Numbered from the stretch's first letter, positions 10,305-23,118 are shown. The stretch is 64,000 bases of DNA from Daucus carota subsp. sativus (GCF_001625215.2 NC_030387.2:29473606-29537605), one strand, 5' to 3'. Notes: generated by a model from the letters alone, not told the origin. Numbers and translations are program-made.

Positions 10305-13300
10305 ATGACGACAGGGGACCAGCAACACCATGGCTCCACAAGCCATGGAGACGACCCTACGGTGCAACAGATGATGGAAACAATCCGCAAGATGCAAGCT
10401 GACATGGACGCCCGAGAAGAAACATGGAGATCTGAAAGAGAAGCACTACAGAGGGAACTCACGACAGCCAAGTCCAAGTCCAACCCTACGGCAAGGGGCG
10501 TGTTAAACAGTGTGGCTAGACGTTTGAACATGGACGACGAAGAGGAGGAACAATACGACGAAGAAATTGAAGCAGAGAACCCAGAACAGAGGGGTCCTGA
10601 GGGTAACAATGATGGTGATGGTGTAGGCCCAGATGCTAACAACGGTGGTCCAGAGAAGCAGGACAAAAACAAAGGACATGACAAAGGAAATAAGAAGAAG
10701 AAGAAGAAGGAGAGCAAATCCACTAGGTCACGTAGCCATGACACGATGCGCAAAGAGTTACAAGCCCTGAAGGAAATGGTTCAACGCATCCCTGGGGTAC
10801 CAAAACCCCTTGAAAAAGCTGCACCCATGAGCTACGCGGACTCCCCTTTTTGCGACAACATCGCTCTGGTGGAGATGCCAAAGCGCTTCGCCGTACCGGC
10901 CATGAAAACCTACGATGGGACGACTGACCCACAGGAACATGTGGCACAGTACAAGCAACGAATGTTCACAGTATCCATTACGAAGGAATTGAGGGAACCA
11001 TGCATGTGCAAGGGTTTCGGCTCAACATTGACCGGCCCGGCATTACAATGGTATGTGAGCCTCCCAAATGGAAGTATTGAGACGTTTGCCGACTTGGTCG
11101 ACGCTTTCAACCTTCAATTTGCGAGTAGCAGAGTATTTGAGAAAACTACAAGCGACCTCTACAAGATTGTCCAGGGGTTCAGAGAGCCTTTGAGAGATTA
11201 CCTGACTAGGTTCAATCGTGAGAAAGTGACCATCACAAACTGTGACACTCCTACGGCGATTGAGGCGTTCAGGAGGGGACTGGAGAAAGACTCACCTTTA
11301 TACGACGAACTCACCAAGTATCCTTGCAAAACACTAGATGATGTCCAAGCTAAAGCAATGGCGCAAGTGCGTCTTGAGGAGGACAAGAAGGAACGGGATG
11401 ACAAGTATTATCGTCCAAATCGAAAGGTCATGACTACAAGAGACAGGGACTACAAACCCTACGCCAGAGAACCTAGGGGTCCAAAGGAAGAAACACGTGT
11501 CAACTCGACGCATGAACATGCTGACTGGAGGAAGGACCCAAATTTACCCCCGACATATGACAGTTATGGTTTCACAATCACACCTTCTGCCATGATGAGG
11601 GAATTCACGAAGATGGGCGACGTAATAAAATGGCCAGTAAAGAGTAACAAGCCAAAGGCAAACCCAGATTCCAAGCTGTGGTGTGACTTTCACGGTGACT
11701 ACGGCCATAAGGCGTCTGATTGCGTGGCCCTAAGGAGGGAGATTCAGTACCTCGTGAAGAAAGGATACCTCACAGAATTCATGACAACCAAAGACACTGA
11801 AAAGACACCCCAGAAACTGCCACCACCCCCCTATCAGAAAGTTGTGAACTTTATAGCAGGAGGATCTGAGATATGTGGGGCAACCTACTCACAAGCAAAA
11901 CGCATAGCAAGACGAAAAGGCAAGCAAGTCAATACACTGGCTCCAAAGAATGACGACATGACAGAACTCGTCTTCAGCTGGACAGACAAGGAACACGTGC
12001 AGGAACCACAACAAGATGGCTTAGTAATCTCACTCCAAGTTGGCAACTGCCTCATCAAAAGGATAATGGTGGACAATGGCAGTGCAGCAAACATAATGAC
12101 AAAGAACACCCTGCAGGAAATGGGTTTGGCAGATAGTGACATGATCAAGCGCTCAACCATCCTTGTAGGCTTCAGTGGTGAAACAAAGAAGACCCTGGGA
12201 GAAATCACATTGCCTGTTTACACACATGGAGTCAACATCTCAACGAAATTTCTCATAATTGATTGTGACTCCACGTACAACATACTAATGGGTAGACCAT
12301 GGATTCATGACATGCAAGCGGTACCTTCGACATTTCACCAAGTCATCAAATTCCCAACCCCATGGGGAGTCCAGCAGATTCGAGGAGATCAGTACACGGC
12401 AAGAGAAGTCTACAAGACGTGCATGAAACCCACAGTCCAACATAAACCAGAATTGACATCAGGTCCAGCCATGACAGGACCTGAGAATTTGGCTGAGGTC
12501 AGCCTAAATACAGGGGACAAGAAGGTGCTAATAGGAGAGGACCTATCTCCAAACATAGAAGCAAATCTGGTTGAGTTCCTGACAACGCGGTTAGATGCAT
12601 TTGCATGGGAACATGAAGACATTACTGGCATCAGTGCTGAAGTAATCACCCACAAGCTGAATGTCGACCCCAACCACAAGCCGGTGCAACAGAGGCGGAG
12701 GAAATTTGCAGCAGAAAGAAACAAGATCATCAACGACGAGGTGTCACGACTACTAAAGGCAGGAATGATAAAAGAAGTTGATTATCCAGAATGGTTGGCC
12801 AACGTGGTAATAGTCCAGAAGAAAAACGGCAAATGGAGGGTCTGTGTCGATTATACTGACTTGAACAAAGCCTGCCCAAAAGACCCTTTCCCTCTGCCAC
12901 ATATTGACACCATGGTAGATTCAACAGCAGGACATGAGTTGCTGACTTTCTTGGATGCCTCAAGTGGCTTTAACCAAATTCAAATGGATCCCTCCGACGC
13001 CGAAAAGACAGCCTTTGTGACTGAAAGAGGAGTCTACTGCTATCTGGCCATGCCATTTGGTTTGAGAAACGCAAGTGCAACATTCCAAAGATTAGTCAAC
13101 AAGATGTTCAAGGACCAAATAGGAAAGACAATGGAAGTCTACATTGATGATATGGTGGTCAAGTCACTCAATGCAGAGGATCATGTCAAGCACCTTCAGG
13201 AAGTGTTCGACATCCTACGAGAATACAACATGAAGCTTAATCCATCAAAATGCAACTTTGCAGTCTCATCGGGAGAATTCTTGGGACACATGGTCACCAG

Positions 13301-15770
13301 GAGAGGCATAGAGGCCAGCCCAGAACAGATCAAAGCGATTCACGACCTGACTAGTCCCACCTGCATGAAGGACGTCCAGAAGTTGACAGGAAGAGTGGCT
13401 GCACTTAACAGATTCATTTCACGTTCCTCTGACAGGTGTAAACTATTTTACAACGTCCTAAGGAAAAATAAAGGATTCAACTGGACAAGTGAACATGAAG
13501 CTGCTCTCACAGAATTGAAGCAATACTTAACATCACCACCCCTCCTAGCAAAACCAGTGCAGGGAGAGGACCTCTACGTCTACCTGTCTGTCACAAGTCA
13601 TGCCGTGAGCAGTGTTCTCGTGAAAGAGGCAACTGGGGTGCAGTCACCAGTATACTACACGAGCAGAAGTCTACTCGAAGCAGAAACCAGATATACACCC
13701 CTGGAAAAGTTGGTCCTAGCGCTTGCCATGACGTCCACAAAGTTACGACACTATTTTGAGACCCACAGGATACATGTCCTGACAAACTTCCCCTTGAGGA
13801 CAGTCTTGAGTAAGCCAGAACTAACTGGTCGAATGGCGAAGTGGGCGATTCAACTTAGCACCTATGACATCATCTATGAACCACGGACTGCAATAAAGTC
13901 ACAGGCCTTGGCAGACTTTGTGGCTGATTTCAGCCCAAAGCAGATGACATTGGCAGAAGAGGAACTCAAACAATTCACGACATGTCATGACTCGCAGGCC
14001 TGGACACTCTACACTGATGGAGCATCAAATTCCTATGGCACAGGACTCGGGTTTGTGCTGAAATCGCCACAAGGGGACAACCTGGCGTATGCAATATGCT
14101 GTGACTTCAAAGCCACGAATAATGAAGCTGAATACGAGGCCCTGATAGTGGGCCTAACAACAGCAAGAGACATGAAGGTTAAAAACATTGACGTACATTG
14201 CGACTCTCTTCTAATTGTCAACCACATTAATGGCTCTTATGAAGCTAAAGATCAAAAAATGTTTACGTACCTTGACGTAGTAAAAACATTACAACTGTCC
14301 TTTAACGCATTTAGTATTCAACAGGTGCCCAGGGAACACAACGCACAAGCTGATGCATTAGCAGGACTTGGGGCTGTATTCAAAAACACGGGTATAACGT
14401 CTATCCCTATAATACACATTATGCAACCTGCAACTACAAGAATACAACAGGAACTTGTCTTGTGTACTAACAATATGCACACAGATGACGAGCCAGAATC
14501 TTGGATGCAAGCCTTCAAAAGCTATCTGCAAAACGGCTCTCTACCAGTTAGTCCCAGCGAGGCACGCGTCCTACGCATGAAGGCCTCACGTTTCGTCTTG
14601 ATCGATGGTGTACTCTTCAAAAAGTCAGTGTCAGGTCTCCTACAGAGATGCCTAAACAAGGACGAGGCCAAGATGGTTTTACGCGATGTTCACGAGGGAG
14701 AATGCGGGAACCACAGCGGAGGAAGAGCCCTGTCAAACAAGGTGATGAGGATGGGATATTACTGGCCTACCATGAGGCAGGATGCAGTCGTCTATGTTCA
14801 AAAATGCGATGCCTGCCAACGACATGCACCTGTCATCCACCAGCCGTCAGAGTACCTCCACACGACAACTCCCTCATGGCCATTCATGAAGTGGGGGATG
14901 GACATAGTCGGGAAGCTGCCCCCTGCACCAGGACAAAAGGTTTTCATGTTGGCCATGACAGACTACTTTTCCAAATGGATCGAAGCAGAGGCTTACAAAC
15001 AGGTAACTTCGAAAGAGGTGATCACCTTCATCAAAAAGAACATTCTTTGCAAGTTTGGCGTGCCCTCAGAAATTGTCTGCGATAATGGTTCCCAATTCAT
15101 CAGCGACAAGACCGAGTCATTTTGCAAAAAATACAACATCAACTTGATAAAGTCGACACCAAGATACCCACAGGCCAATGGTCAGGCCGAATCAAGCAAC
15201 AAAATCATAATCAGCAACCTGAAGAAGAGACTGACTTCACACAAAGGAAAATGGGCAGAAGAGTTACCCTGGGTCCTCTGGTCGGACAGGACGACACCAA
15301 AAACTTCAACCGGGCAAACACCCTTCAGCCTAGTGTATGGCGCAGAAGCAGTCCTCCCCACAGAGGTCCTGACCCCCACTGCGAGGTATGGACTGCTGAA
15401 TGAAGAGACAAATCAAGACGAACTGACTGCTGATATTGACACTGTGGATGAGTTGAGGCAAATGGCTAAGCTACGAATGGCAACCTATCAACAGAAAATA
15501 GCAAGAAACTACAACAAACATGTCCACCTTCGGATGTTCCGAGTAGGTGACATGGTGCTGAGGAAGACGTTTCAAAACACCACTGACCCGACAGCAGGAA
15601 AATTTGCTGACACCTGGGAATTAAGGCCCCTACTTAGTGGACGCTGTGGTCGGAAAGGGAGCATACCGACTATCAACTTTAGATGGCACTCCCGTCCCAA
15701 GAAGCTGGAATGCCACCCACCTGAAGTTTTACCATGTTTGATCAATGTCTTTCTAGTATCGAGTTCATGA
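10305..15770 (+). CDS. gag-pol polyprotein of the Tat-type gypsy element
   Basis: Single open frame of about 1,821 aa. The open frame extends upstream into the LTR, but the first ATG after the primer site is at 10,305. Domains in order: gag core (about 11,050-11,230), a C-x2-H-x4-H-x4-C knuckle typical of this lineage (about 11,680), aspartic protease (DNGSAAN, about 12,075), reverse transcriptase with YIDD (about 13,140), a first RNase H-like domain, a second RNase H (TDGASNSYG, about 14,015), then integrase with an HHCC-type zinc site (about 14,690) and a DDE core (about 14,900-15,190). The double RNase H arrangement is known from Tat elements. It looks whole. Confidence 0.92.
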   Translation: MTTGDQQHHGSTSHGDDPTVQQMMETIRKMQADMDAREETWRSEREALQRELTTAKSKSNPTARGVLNSVARRLNMDDEEEEQYDEEIEAENPEQRGPEGNNDGDGVGPDANNGGPEKQDKNKGHDKGNKKKKKKESKSTRSRSHDTMRKELQALKEMVQRIPGVPKPLEKAAPMSYADSPFCDNIALVEMPKRFAVPAMKTYDGTTDPQEHVAQYKQRMFTVSITKELREPCMCKGFGSTLTGPALQWYVSLPNGSIETFADLVDAFNLQFASSRVFEKTTSDLYKIVQGFREPLRDYLTRFNREKVTITNCDTPTAIEAFRRGLEKDSPLYDELTKYPCKTLDDVQAKAMAQVRLEEDKKERDDKYYRPNRKVMTTRDRDYKPYAREPRGPKEETRVNSTHEHADWRKDPNLPPTYDSYGFTITPSAMMREFTKMGDVIKWPVKSNKPKANPDSKLWCDFHGDYGHKASDCVALRREIQYLVKKGYLTEFMTTKDTEKTPQKLPPPPYQKVVNFIAGGSEICGATYSQAKRIARRKGKQVNTLAPKNDDMTELVFSWTDKEHVQEPQQDGLVISLQVGNCLIKRIMVDNGSAANIMTKNTLQEMGLADSDMIKRSTILVGFSGETKKTLGEITLPVYTHGVNISTKFLIIDCDSTYNILMGRPWIHDMQAVPSTFHQVIKFPTPWGVQQIRGDQYTAREVYKTCMKPTVQHKPELTSGPAMTGPENLAEVSLNTGDKKVLIGEDLSPNIEANLVEFLTTRLDAFAWEHEDITGISAEVITHKLNVDPNHKPVQQRRRKFAAERNKIINDEVSRLLKAGMIKEVDYPEWLANVVIVQKKNGKWRVCVDYTDLNKACPKDPFPLPHIDTMVDSTAGHELLTFLDASSGFNQIQMDPSDAEKTAFVTERGVYCYLAMPFGLRNASATFQRLVNKMFKDQIGKTMEVYIDDMVVKSLNAEDHVKHLQEVFDILREYNMKLNPSKCNFAVSSGEFLGHMVTRRGIEASPEQIKAIHDLTSPTCMKDVQKLTGRVAALNRFISRSSDRCKLFYNVLRKNKGFNWTSEHEAALTELKQYLTSPPLLAKPVQGEDLYVYLSVTSHAVSSVLVKEATGVQSPVYYTSRSLLEAETRYTPLEKLVLALAMTSTKLRHYFETHRIHVLTNFPLRTVLSKPELTGRMAKWAIQLSTYDIIYEPRTAIKSQALADFVADFSPKQMTLAEEELKQFTTCHDSQAWTLYTDGASNSYGTGLGFVLKSPQGDNLAYAICCDFKATNNEAEYEALIVGLTTARDMKVKNIDVHCDSLLIVNHINGSYEAKDQKMFTYLDVVKTLQLSFNAFSIQQVPREHNAQADALAGLGAVFKNTGITSIPIIHIMQPATTRIQQELVLCTNNMHTDDEPESWMQAFKSYLQNGSLPVSPSEARVLRMKASRFVLIDGVLFKKSVSGLLQRCLNKDEAKMVLRDVHEGECGNHSGGRALSNKVMRMGYYWPTMRQDAVVYVQKCDACQRHAPVIHQPSEYLHTTTPSWPFMKWGMDIVGKLPPAPGQKVFMLAMTDYFSKWIEAEAYKQVTSKEVITFIKKNILCKFGVPSEIVCDNGSQFISDKTESFCKKYNINLIKSTPRYPQANGQAESSNKIIISNLKKRLTSHKGKWAEELPWVLWSDRTTPKTSTGQTPFSLVYGAEAVLPTEVLTPTARYGLLNEETNQDELTADIDTVDELRQMAKLRMATYQQKIARNYNKHVHLRMFRVGDMVLRKTFQNTTDPTAGKFADTWELRPLLSGRCGRKGSIPTINFRWHSRPKKLECHPPEVLPCLINVFLVSSS

Positions 15771-15898
15771 ATAAGTCGCTAGGACATAGGTAGTAGAAGA
15801 ACTTGTCTTTGCGTCTAGATTTGCTTTATGCCTAAATTTGCTTTTGTTATGACTATGCCATGAAATAAAGAACTTTCCATTTGCCTCTGATGTCTGCA

Positions 15899-16020
15899 TT
15901 ACATGTTCGCTTTATATAATCTGTTAACTTCAATTCATGATTACATTACATGTTCGCTTTATATAATCTGTTAACTTCAATTCATGATTACCTTACATGT
16001 TTGCTTTATATAATGTATTA
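15899..16020. repeat. 47-bp tandem repeat, about 2.6 copies
   Basis: The unit starting ACATGTTCGCTTTATATAAT recurs at 15,901, 15,948 and 15,995, exactly 47 bp apart; the last copy is partial. It lies between pol and the antisense open segments of the gypsy element. Tandem repeats in this zone are common in Tat elements. Confidence 0.85.
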
Positions 16021-16440
16021 ATTTGCCTTACATGCTTTTTACTCATGATGGCCTAACTTGTCATTCTCGTCGTCTTCATAATTAGTTTGACATAATCAGT
16101 AATAACCACAAAGAACAACGCATGACGCACACAAAAGACGCCTTGAAACGATAACGGAAGACTTCAAGGAAAAAACATTCCTTAGTCACCCCACAAAGTG
16201 CATGCACCTACGATCATAAAAATAACAAAATAACAAGTGATAGGACAAGGCACACAAAACACACAATTAACTTAGACAAATGAACGACAAAAGATGATTG
16301 AACAAACAAAAACCAACATCCATGACATAAGTTGCCACAACAGGCAGAAACACAATTCCCCACAAGTCTTGAGATTAAAACAAACATTCAAGCAAAATAG
16401 TCTTTAACGAAATTCTAATAAACAAGAGACAAAAATCCAT

Positions 16441-18503
16441 TTAAATATTCGCGACATCCTTGGCGTCCTGACCGCCCTGACCATCCTGAAGATCCTGATC
16501 ATCCGGATCACGGGTGTTGTTGTCACCTACCTCTGCGTCAACAGCCACACCCTTGTCTTCGGAATCTTCAACCACATCCATCTCATCAACAGCAGACCCC
16601 GTTTTTGCATTCTCAACTGGAGGAGCATAGAGCGGGAAGGCATCCTTCGGATATGCCTCATTATAGATGCGGATTGTTTCATTCAGATCCCAGCCCACAT
16701 GTTCACCACGAAAATACTCAGACATCACCTCCACCCTAGAACGCATGACATGACGAGTGATCTCATCCTGAGCATTAGCAGTCAAGTCCCTTTCCATGAC
16801 TCGCACTTTTTCCACAAATTCATCCAACTCCCTTTGGATCTCCATTCCTGTTTTCAGATGAGCAGCAGCTAGCTCTCTGGCGGCCTTCAACTTTTCTGAA
16901 CACATGCCGTGAGCAACTTCCAGGGAAGATAGTTTCTTTTCCTGGGCCCTGAACGTCTGGCGCGACAGAAGTGATGCCTGCAACGCCTGCAGAAATAGAA
17001 CAAAGAAAGGACGTTAAGGGGCGGACAAGAAGATAAAAATGTGTAGAAAAGCAGAAGAGACACTCACGTGAAAAACATAGCCGGGAACTTCATCAAGGAC
17101 GACGTCCAACTTCTTGCCTTCAGAGGCCTCAACATATTGGGATAGCAACAGATCATCAAGCTGGTGTGAAAACTCAGACGGATTGACGTGAGGTTTGTAT
17201 TCCTGGAGGACCCTGGGAACAGAGGGTCCAGTTTTGGCCATGACGCCACTGGGTGAAGTCTTAGATTTTTTGTGGTCAGGACTAAGTTTGGAGAGAGGCA
17301 TTGACGGGCTCTTAGGGAAATTGGTGTCAATGGCCTTATCATCACGAACCCTTTTTGCAAAAAGTTCTCTACTAGTGCTCAACATGGGCGGCAAGACGGG
17401 TGATTTAAACTCTACAACAAGGCGAAAGGGTTCAAGAGAGGTCAACAAAGCAATAGAAAGCAGCATGGACATGAGGAACAAAGATAAGAAAGAAAAGAAC
17501 TTGCGGATACCTTTGGCATAGTTTCTGCTAGAACTGGCCTCTATTCCCTTTTCAGTACCAGGGCTTTCAGATGTTTCAGACGACAGATTCTGAACTGAGC
17601 TTGAACTCTTGGCAACAGAGGGGACAATCTTACTCCTGGTTCTTTGAGCGACAGCCTTAGCAGCACTTCTGTTCAAACGGGCAGCATATGCCTCGACATC
17701 CACCGGGCTGGAGTTCCTGACGGGTCGACCCAAGCAGTTGGGCCACAGTCTATCTCCTAGGTAGAGATTCCTAATTTTAGCGACAATCTCCTTGGTTGCG
17801 GAATCTTTGTCATCAAAATCAAAGTTTGGCTCTACACACAAATAAAAGAAAGAGAGTAAGCGTGACAGTAACAAGGATGTACAGGCCTAAAAGACAAAAA
17901 TTAGTGCATATAACCATTACCTGTGGAAGTCCAGAGATCAAGAAAATGTGAAGCCTCCTCCCCCAAGCTAGACTTCTCACTGAAAAAGAAATCGTCTTTC
18001 CAGTTTCTATCATTTACTGCCTCGACATTCAGGATCAGTGGGTCATTAGGCTTCTTGTGAGTAAAACTGAATCTGGCCTTGTAAAACTTCTTGATGTTGT
18101 AACAACATTTAACCACGTTGACGTCAATGCCCAATTGATGCTTAGCCTCAATAGCATCAAGACATGCGAGAGTCCTCCACGCAAATGGCATAAGTTGACC
18201 GGGAGAGATCCGCATATATGAGAAAGTATCTCTTATGAATTTTGAGAAAGGAAAAACAAGACCAATATCGAAGGGATAGTAATAGAAGCATACCCATCCT
18301 TTACGATACCAGTCTGCACGCTCATCGGATCTGGGAAGAACGGCGACGACATTCCGACCAAGCAACGGCTTAACAGTGATCAACTTCGTCTCCTTCATAA
18401 TGCTTGCTTTGCTATCACCTTTGTCAAGCACATCAGGATCTACCCAGAGAGAAGGCGGAAGGGCAACATCGGGCTGAGAGGTTTGGGAAGTCTTTTTCAC
18501 CAT
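16441..18503 (-). other. Antisense open segments of the Tat element
   Basis: Three open segments lie on the minus strand between pol and the 3' LTR (about 17,901-18,503, 17,014-17,874 and 16,441-16,983), separated by short gaps. Tat-lineage elements are known to carry an antisense gene here. The first segment has the features of the Pfam 'putative gypsy type transposon' family (FPFSKFIRDTF...SPGQLMPFAWR). The last is acidic with a coiled-coil-like part. Their role is unknown. Confidence 0.65.
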
Positions 18504-18696
18504 TGATGCAGAATTTGAAAGAAACGTTTGGTCTACAGGAAGAAAGAAGGAACTGAAAAGGAGTTATAAGAGAGAAATGTGGGGAAATGTAATGATGGGG
18601 AATACGGGAAGTTGGGTTGATTGCGCGTTGCTCGAGGCGGGGGAAATCTATCCAAAAGATTGAGTTGATTTTCATTAGATACATTTGCATGCATCC

Positions 18697-18716
18697 AATC
18701 AAAATCAAAGGGCTAT
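18697..18716 (+). other. Polypurine stretch before the 3' LTR
   Basis: AATCAAAATCAAAGGGCTAT directly precedes the 3' LTR. It is the position of the plus-strand priming site, though it is not a clean purine run. Confidence 0.5.
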
Positions 18717-19217
18717 TGTTATAACTACAAAATATAAACCAAGTCGTAACACGTGACACACCGACGGGAGGACATGTGGACAACGAGACCTGTCGAGTAA
18801 GGTGTCGATGAGGACGTGACGGCTTGAAAGAAAGAGAACATAACGGCTTGGAGAAAATAAAGGGGTCAAGCACTGGAGACAAAGTAGGGAGTTAGGTTAC
18901 TGCGTGATCAGTTGTTAAAGATAAGAACAAGGAAACGGGTGGATAACGTGGTATAGAATTCAAACTAGGATCTTGTACTATAAATAGATGTACATGTGCT
19001 AGGAGATAGTCTCAGAATACACTTCAACTACTGTACCCTCAATTATCATTCTAGTGCAACTATTTCGGCAGGGATTCATACCCTCCCGCGGTTTTTTCCT
19101 CGCAAGAGGCTTTCCGCGTAACCAAATCGTTGGTGTTTATTTTTCAGTCTTTTAATTAGCATATATATCTAGGAGTAAAATTATTTGGCAATTAACCCCG
19201 AAAAGCACGTACGAACA
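18717..19217 (+). repeat. 3' LTR (501 bp)
   Basis: Same start, end and length as the 5' LTR. No mismatch was found on reading both. It is followed at once by the GGTAC target duplicate. Confidence 0.93.
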
Positions 19218-19263
19218 GGTACAAACTATTATATGATTAAAATGCAGAGCCTTTTGTGTTAAT

Positions 19264-19367
19264 ATTGATTTTACACCTTGGTTAACCAAAATAGACCAAA
19301 ATCAAAGATAAATATATTGATTTTACACCTTGGTTAACCAAAATAGACCAAAATCAAAGATAAATAT
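19264..19367. repeat. 52-bp direct tandem duplication
   Basis: ATTGATTTTACACCTTGG... is repeated with a 52-bp period (19,264 and 19,316) without visible differences, so this is a recent local duplication just outside the gypsy element. Confidence 0.9.
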
Positions 19368-19668
19368 ATATAGAAAGCCCTTTCTAAATTTAACCCACAT
19401 GTTAATATATTCACATATCTCCATCATAGTTAAGAAACCCATGTCAGTTGTATGGTTGAAATGGTTTCCTCATTGCCTTCCTAACAAAGAAAAAATACAT
19501 ATATATTAATTTTGATGATTTATATATTGTAGATTACATGCACAATATAATAATTAGATAATATTAAATCTATATCCAAAAGAAATTATTTTCTATACAC
19601 ATTCTAACCCACATTTGTTCCATAGAATAAAATTGATTTTAAATTTAGTTTTGATTTTATGCTATATG

Positions 19669-19670
<2 letters not shown>

Positions 19671-19764
<94 letters not shown>
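19671..19764. repeat. (TA)n microsatellite, about 94 bp
   Basis: TA run, left flank of element C. Confidence 0.9.
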
Positions 19765-19766
<2 letters not shown>

Positions 19767-20851
19767 CTCATGATCAAATACAAACCAATCTTAAAATAAA
19801 AACTAAAAACCACTATTGAAACTTCTTTAATTACTAAAGGCACTCTCCTACACTTATAACCCAGCATAGCAAAACCAACCATTCCCCCATCTGCCCCAGA
19901 TCTCTCCACTCGTTCTATCTCTGCTGTCATACCCAGGCCAACACTACCACCTACCTCACCGTCCCGATTTCACCATCATCTTCACCCACTCTGTCCCTTC
20001 CTCTCCCCGTCATCATTATCCTCTCCATCTCTCCACCATCACCAAATACTGTACATTTTAGTGATCTGCGCTTGAGAGATTAGTGATATCCGCTTGAGAA
20101 ATTAGTGATATTTGTTATAGTCTCAAGAACTTGATGAAAACTTCCAGATCTGTTCTTGTTTGTTGATTCTGGTGGTGGTGACGATGGTGAAGCTGGAGGT
20201 GGTGGATATGGAGGGGGCGGGGGCATGGGGGATGTGGGGGTGGGGTTGAGATGGCGTAGGTGGAAGTCGAGGTGGATGTATGGCAAAAGTAGGGGCTGAG
20301 ATAGCGCGCGGAGGTGAAGGTGGTGGTGGTAGAAGTCGAGGTGGAGGTGGTGGTGGCAGAGGTCGAGATGAAGCTTGTGGAAGAGATAAAGGTGGGGTGG
20401 TTGTTGATATAGTTATAGAAATCGATGATTTATGTTGTGCAAATTAGTGATATTCGCTTTACAAATTAGTGATTTTCGCTTTATTAATTAGTGATATTCG
20501 TGAACTCCAGAGCAGATTCTCAGATTTGTTGTGTTTTAAAACCAAAATCACCTGTAAATGAGAATATCAGACTTTAAAACAGAAATTTTTTGCTTGAAAC
20601 ACAAATAACACGCTGTAGTTACATCTTGAAATCGAAGAAGATGAAGAATTAAGAGAAAGTGGGTTTGTGTTTAGTGCTAACTGTATGTATAAGCGTATGT
20701 ATCGGAGTTATTTTAATTGAGCGCGCAACAGGTTGCAGTTTTGATGTAAAATAATGGGTTGGGTTTCATTGGGTGGGCTGGGATGTTCTTCATGTGGGCT
20801 AGTCCGGTGGTTTTTAGTTTTTATTTTAAAATGGTTTGTAGTTGAGTATGA

Positions 20852-20854
<3 letters not shown>
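19765..20854. mobile_element. (TA)n-associated element C (1.09 kb)
   Basis: Starts GGCTCATGATCAAATACAAA after a TA run. Its right end, reverse-complemented, reads GAGTCATACTCAACTACAAA. Both ends then continue into the same CCA(A/T)T.TTAAAATAAAAA block. TTAGTGAT occurs six times (three near 20,060-20,110 and three near 20,445-20,500), the same motif as ATCACTAA in element B. The centre is GGTGGT-rich. No gene was seen. Confidence 0.7.

Positions 20855-20924
<70 letters not shown>
20855..20924. repeat. (TA)n microsatellite between elements C and D
   Basis: About 70 bp of TA shared as flank by the two elements, as the run at 8,919-8,938 is shared by A and B. Confidence 0.9.
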
Positions 20925-20926
<2 letters not shown>

Positions 20927-21379
20927 AGTTTGTTCAAATACAAACCAACCTTATCATAAAAACCTAAAAACTAATTTTAAAACTAAACAAATATCCCCTC
21001 AAACTTTTAAAAACTAACAATATCCCCCCTAGCTTTGCCATCAACTTCCCAAAACTTACACTTTCCACCCTGCCACGTCACCCCGCCATGTCACCATGCC
21101 ACATCAGCACTGGGGTCCCCCCACTGCCATGTCAGCACCTGTTGATGTGGCACTGTCACGTCATCTGCCACGTCAGCACTGGGACTGGGCTCTCCCAGTG
21201 CTGACGTGGCAAATGACGTGGCAGTGCCACGTCAGCAGGTGCTGACGTGGCAGATGATGTCAGCAGTGGGCCTCCCGAGAAAATTTAAAAAAATATTGGA
21301 GTGCTCATAGCAAAAATGGGAGTGGAAATAGTGGTTTTTAGTTTTGTATGGGAGTGTGGTTTGTAGTGGAATAAGCCCC
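20925..21379. mobile_element. (TA)n-associated element D (455 bp)
   Basis: Starts GGAGTTTGTTCAAATACAAA and its right end, reverse-complemented, reads GGGGCTTATTCCACTACAAA, matching the B and C termini. Its interior is a long GC-rich hairpin, listed separately. It has no coding capacity. Confidence 0.7.
21121..21256. repeat. Long GC-rich hairpin inside element D
   Basis: Arms 21,121-21,184 and 21,193-21,256 pair over about 64 bp with only a few mismatches around an 8-base loop. The arms are built from repeats of TGCCACGTCAGCA and its reverse complement. A transcript of either strand would fold into a long stem. Confidence 0.85.
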
Positions 21380-21897
21380 TATATATATATTATTGGAGTA
21401 GATCCCAATTTTTTATATTGGTAATTTTTCTCCTTTTTAAGTTTTTAAAGTATACAAGTATGAAATTCAACAAAGGATAGAATCTATAACAGAATTTAAA
21501 ATTTAATTTTTAAGTATCAAAATGAAATGAATATCAATTAATTATAAAATTTGAAAAGGTTCAATAAAATAGGGATCAAGCCCTGCAAAATAAACATAGT
21601 GTATTGATTAAAATACGGGCCCAATTTAATAACATTTAGGCCCATCTAAGTATTTAGGTTTTCTACGAATATCACTCCCCTCTGCACTCCACCGCCTCAC
21701 CTTGATTCTTAAAAACAGAAGTTGTATATCTCAATAGTAAAAGGGCGGATTCATATGAATGAACTTAGCCCCCTTCTGTACCTAGAAGATTATTGTTCCA
21801 TTCATGTGTTTTTTGTAGAGCAGTATATTATAGGTCGGTCTGTCACCCACAAAGATAAGGAGTACTCTATCATGATTGGACTCGCTAAAAAGTATGA

Positions 21898-21915
21898 TAT
21901 ATATATATATATATA

Positions 21916-21961
<46 letters not shown>

Positions 21962-21970
21962 TGTGTGTGT
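21898..21970. repeat. (TA)n-(TG)n compound microsatellite
   Basis: A short TA run is followed by about 50 bp of TG, at the position of the TA run in R1 and R2. Confidence 0.9.
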
Positions 21971-22329
21971 TAAATTGGTATGTTCTTAGATGACTTACAT
22001 ATTCATGAATCTCTCTTTACATGAATACTAGATTAATCTTGATTTCTTTCTAGCCAGAAGAGTTCAATTCTATATATGGTTTTTTATATATGATTTGCTG
22101 GTATAATCACTTTGTTATGGGATGTATGAGCCAAATCAATATATAAAATTTAGATGAGTTTTACATTTGGTCTAAATTTCAATATTAGAGTTTTATTTGT
22201 TAATTAGTGGTTATTTCTAAATCGATTACATGGTTATGTTTGTGTTCATATTTGTTAATTAGGCTTTCAAATTAAGATTTTATTCAAGTCAAATTTTAAA
22301 TGTGGGATTGGATGTGTAATTGGTTCTAA

Positions 22330-22692
22330 GAGCAACTCCAGCAGCTTCCCTATTTGGAGTCTTAAACCAAAATATGAGGAATATGGGAAAATAATCCACT
22401 CCAACAGTATCTTAGTGATTCCCTAAATCACTAAGATTCACTAGTCATGCCTTATCTTTAGGTAACCTCTCTCCTCTCCTAAATCTTATTTTATAATAAA
22501 TTTTGAATACAAACATGTTCTCTCTCTTCACCTATTGCAATAATGGTAACTTTTAATAATAAAATAGTATATAAGGAATTAATATAAGGAATATTGTTGG
22601 AGGTGAGAATAGCTATTATTATCTTAAATCACTAGGATCCAATATTTTATATTATATTTAAGGAATGGGTTAAGATGCTGCTGGAGATACTC
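22330..22692. mobile_element. Harbinger/Tourist-type MITE (363 bp)
   Basis: Left end GAGCAACTCCAGCAGC and the reverse complement of the right end GAGTATCTCCAGCAGC form the terminal inverted repeat. Both sides are flanked by TAA (22,327-22,329 and 22,693-22,695), the 3-bp target duplication typical of PIF/Harbinger. The interior is AT-rich and non-coding. Confidence 0.8.
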
Positions 22693-23118
22693 TAAGCTTT
22701 TAAATTGGAAATTTTCCTTATTTTGTATTCGTATGCCCGGGCTTGGTCTGGTGCATAATTTATGTTTCAGCAATCTTTTTTCATTATTCTTTAAAGTTCC
22801 AGCTGGTTCCACAGGTTCCAGTACTATCAGTATTGTTGTGCATTGCAGTTTAAATATGATATTCAAGCTAGAAGAACAAATAGAGTACTCAAGCTTGGCG
22901 ATTAAAGTTTGAAGAATTAATGAACTTTAAACAAACAAACAAGAGTAAATAAGGCATTTGTTTACAAATGAACAATAGCTACATAAGGTTTATAGAAGCT
23001 TATATGATACAGATGTTCCACTTAAAGTACTTCCGGTGCTTATATGATAAACACCACTCGGAAGAGCAGACTGAACTTATAAGATGTGTTATATTGTATA
23101 TGCATTCTAATTTTTTTC

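Larger units (their letters stand above)
9756..19217 (+). mobile_element. Ty3/gypsy LTR element, Tat lineage, looks whole
   Basis: Complete-looking 9.46-kb element. It has 501-bp LTRs at 9756-10256 and 18717-19217 that start TG and end CA, and a perfect 5-bp target duplication GGTAC (9751-9755 and 19218-19222). Parts in order are 5' LTR, primer-binding site, one gag-pol frame, a non-coding stretch with 47-bp tandem repeats, antisense open segments, a polypurine stretch and the 3' LTR. The two RNase H-like domains and the antisense region before the 3' LTR place it in the Tat group. The LTRs look identical by eye, so the insertion should be very recent. Confidence 0.93.
19590..22160 (+). repeat. 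Unknown repeated block, copy R3, split by elements C and D
   Basis: Left part (CATAGAATAAAATTG, to about 19,667) and right part (from TATTGGAGTA at about 21,391) are contiguous in copy R1 (joined near 3,186). The 1.72 kb between them is therefore an insertion. The right part keeps GGGCCCAATTT, the frame core LLYLEDYCSIHVFFVEQYII (about 21,775), a TA/TG run and TTTGCTGGTATAATCA. Confidence 0.65.

Noticed and set aside
15899-16020. Regular direct repeats that could suggest a CRISPR-like array
   Set aside because: The units are contiguous with no unique spacers, only 2.6 copies, and lie in a plant retroelement.
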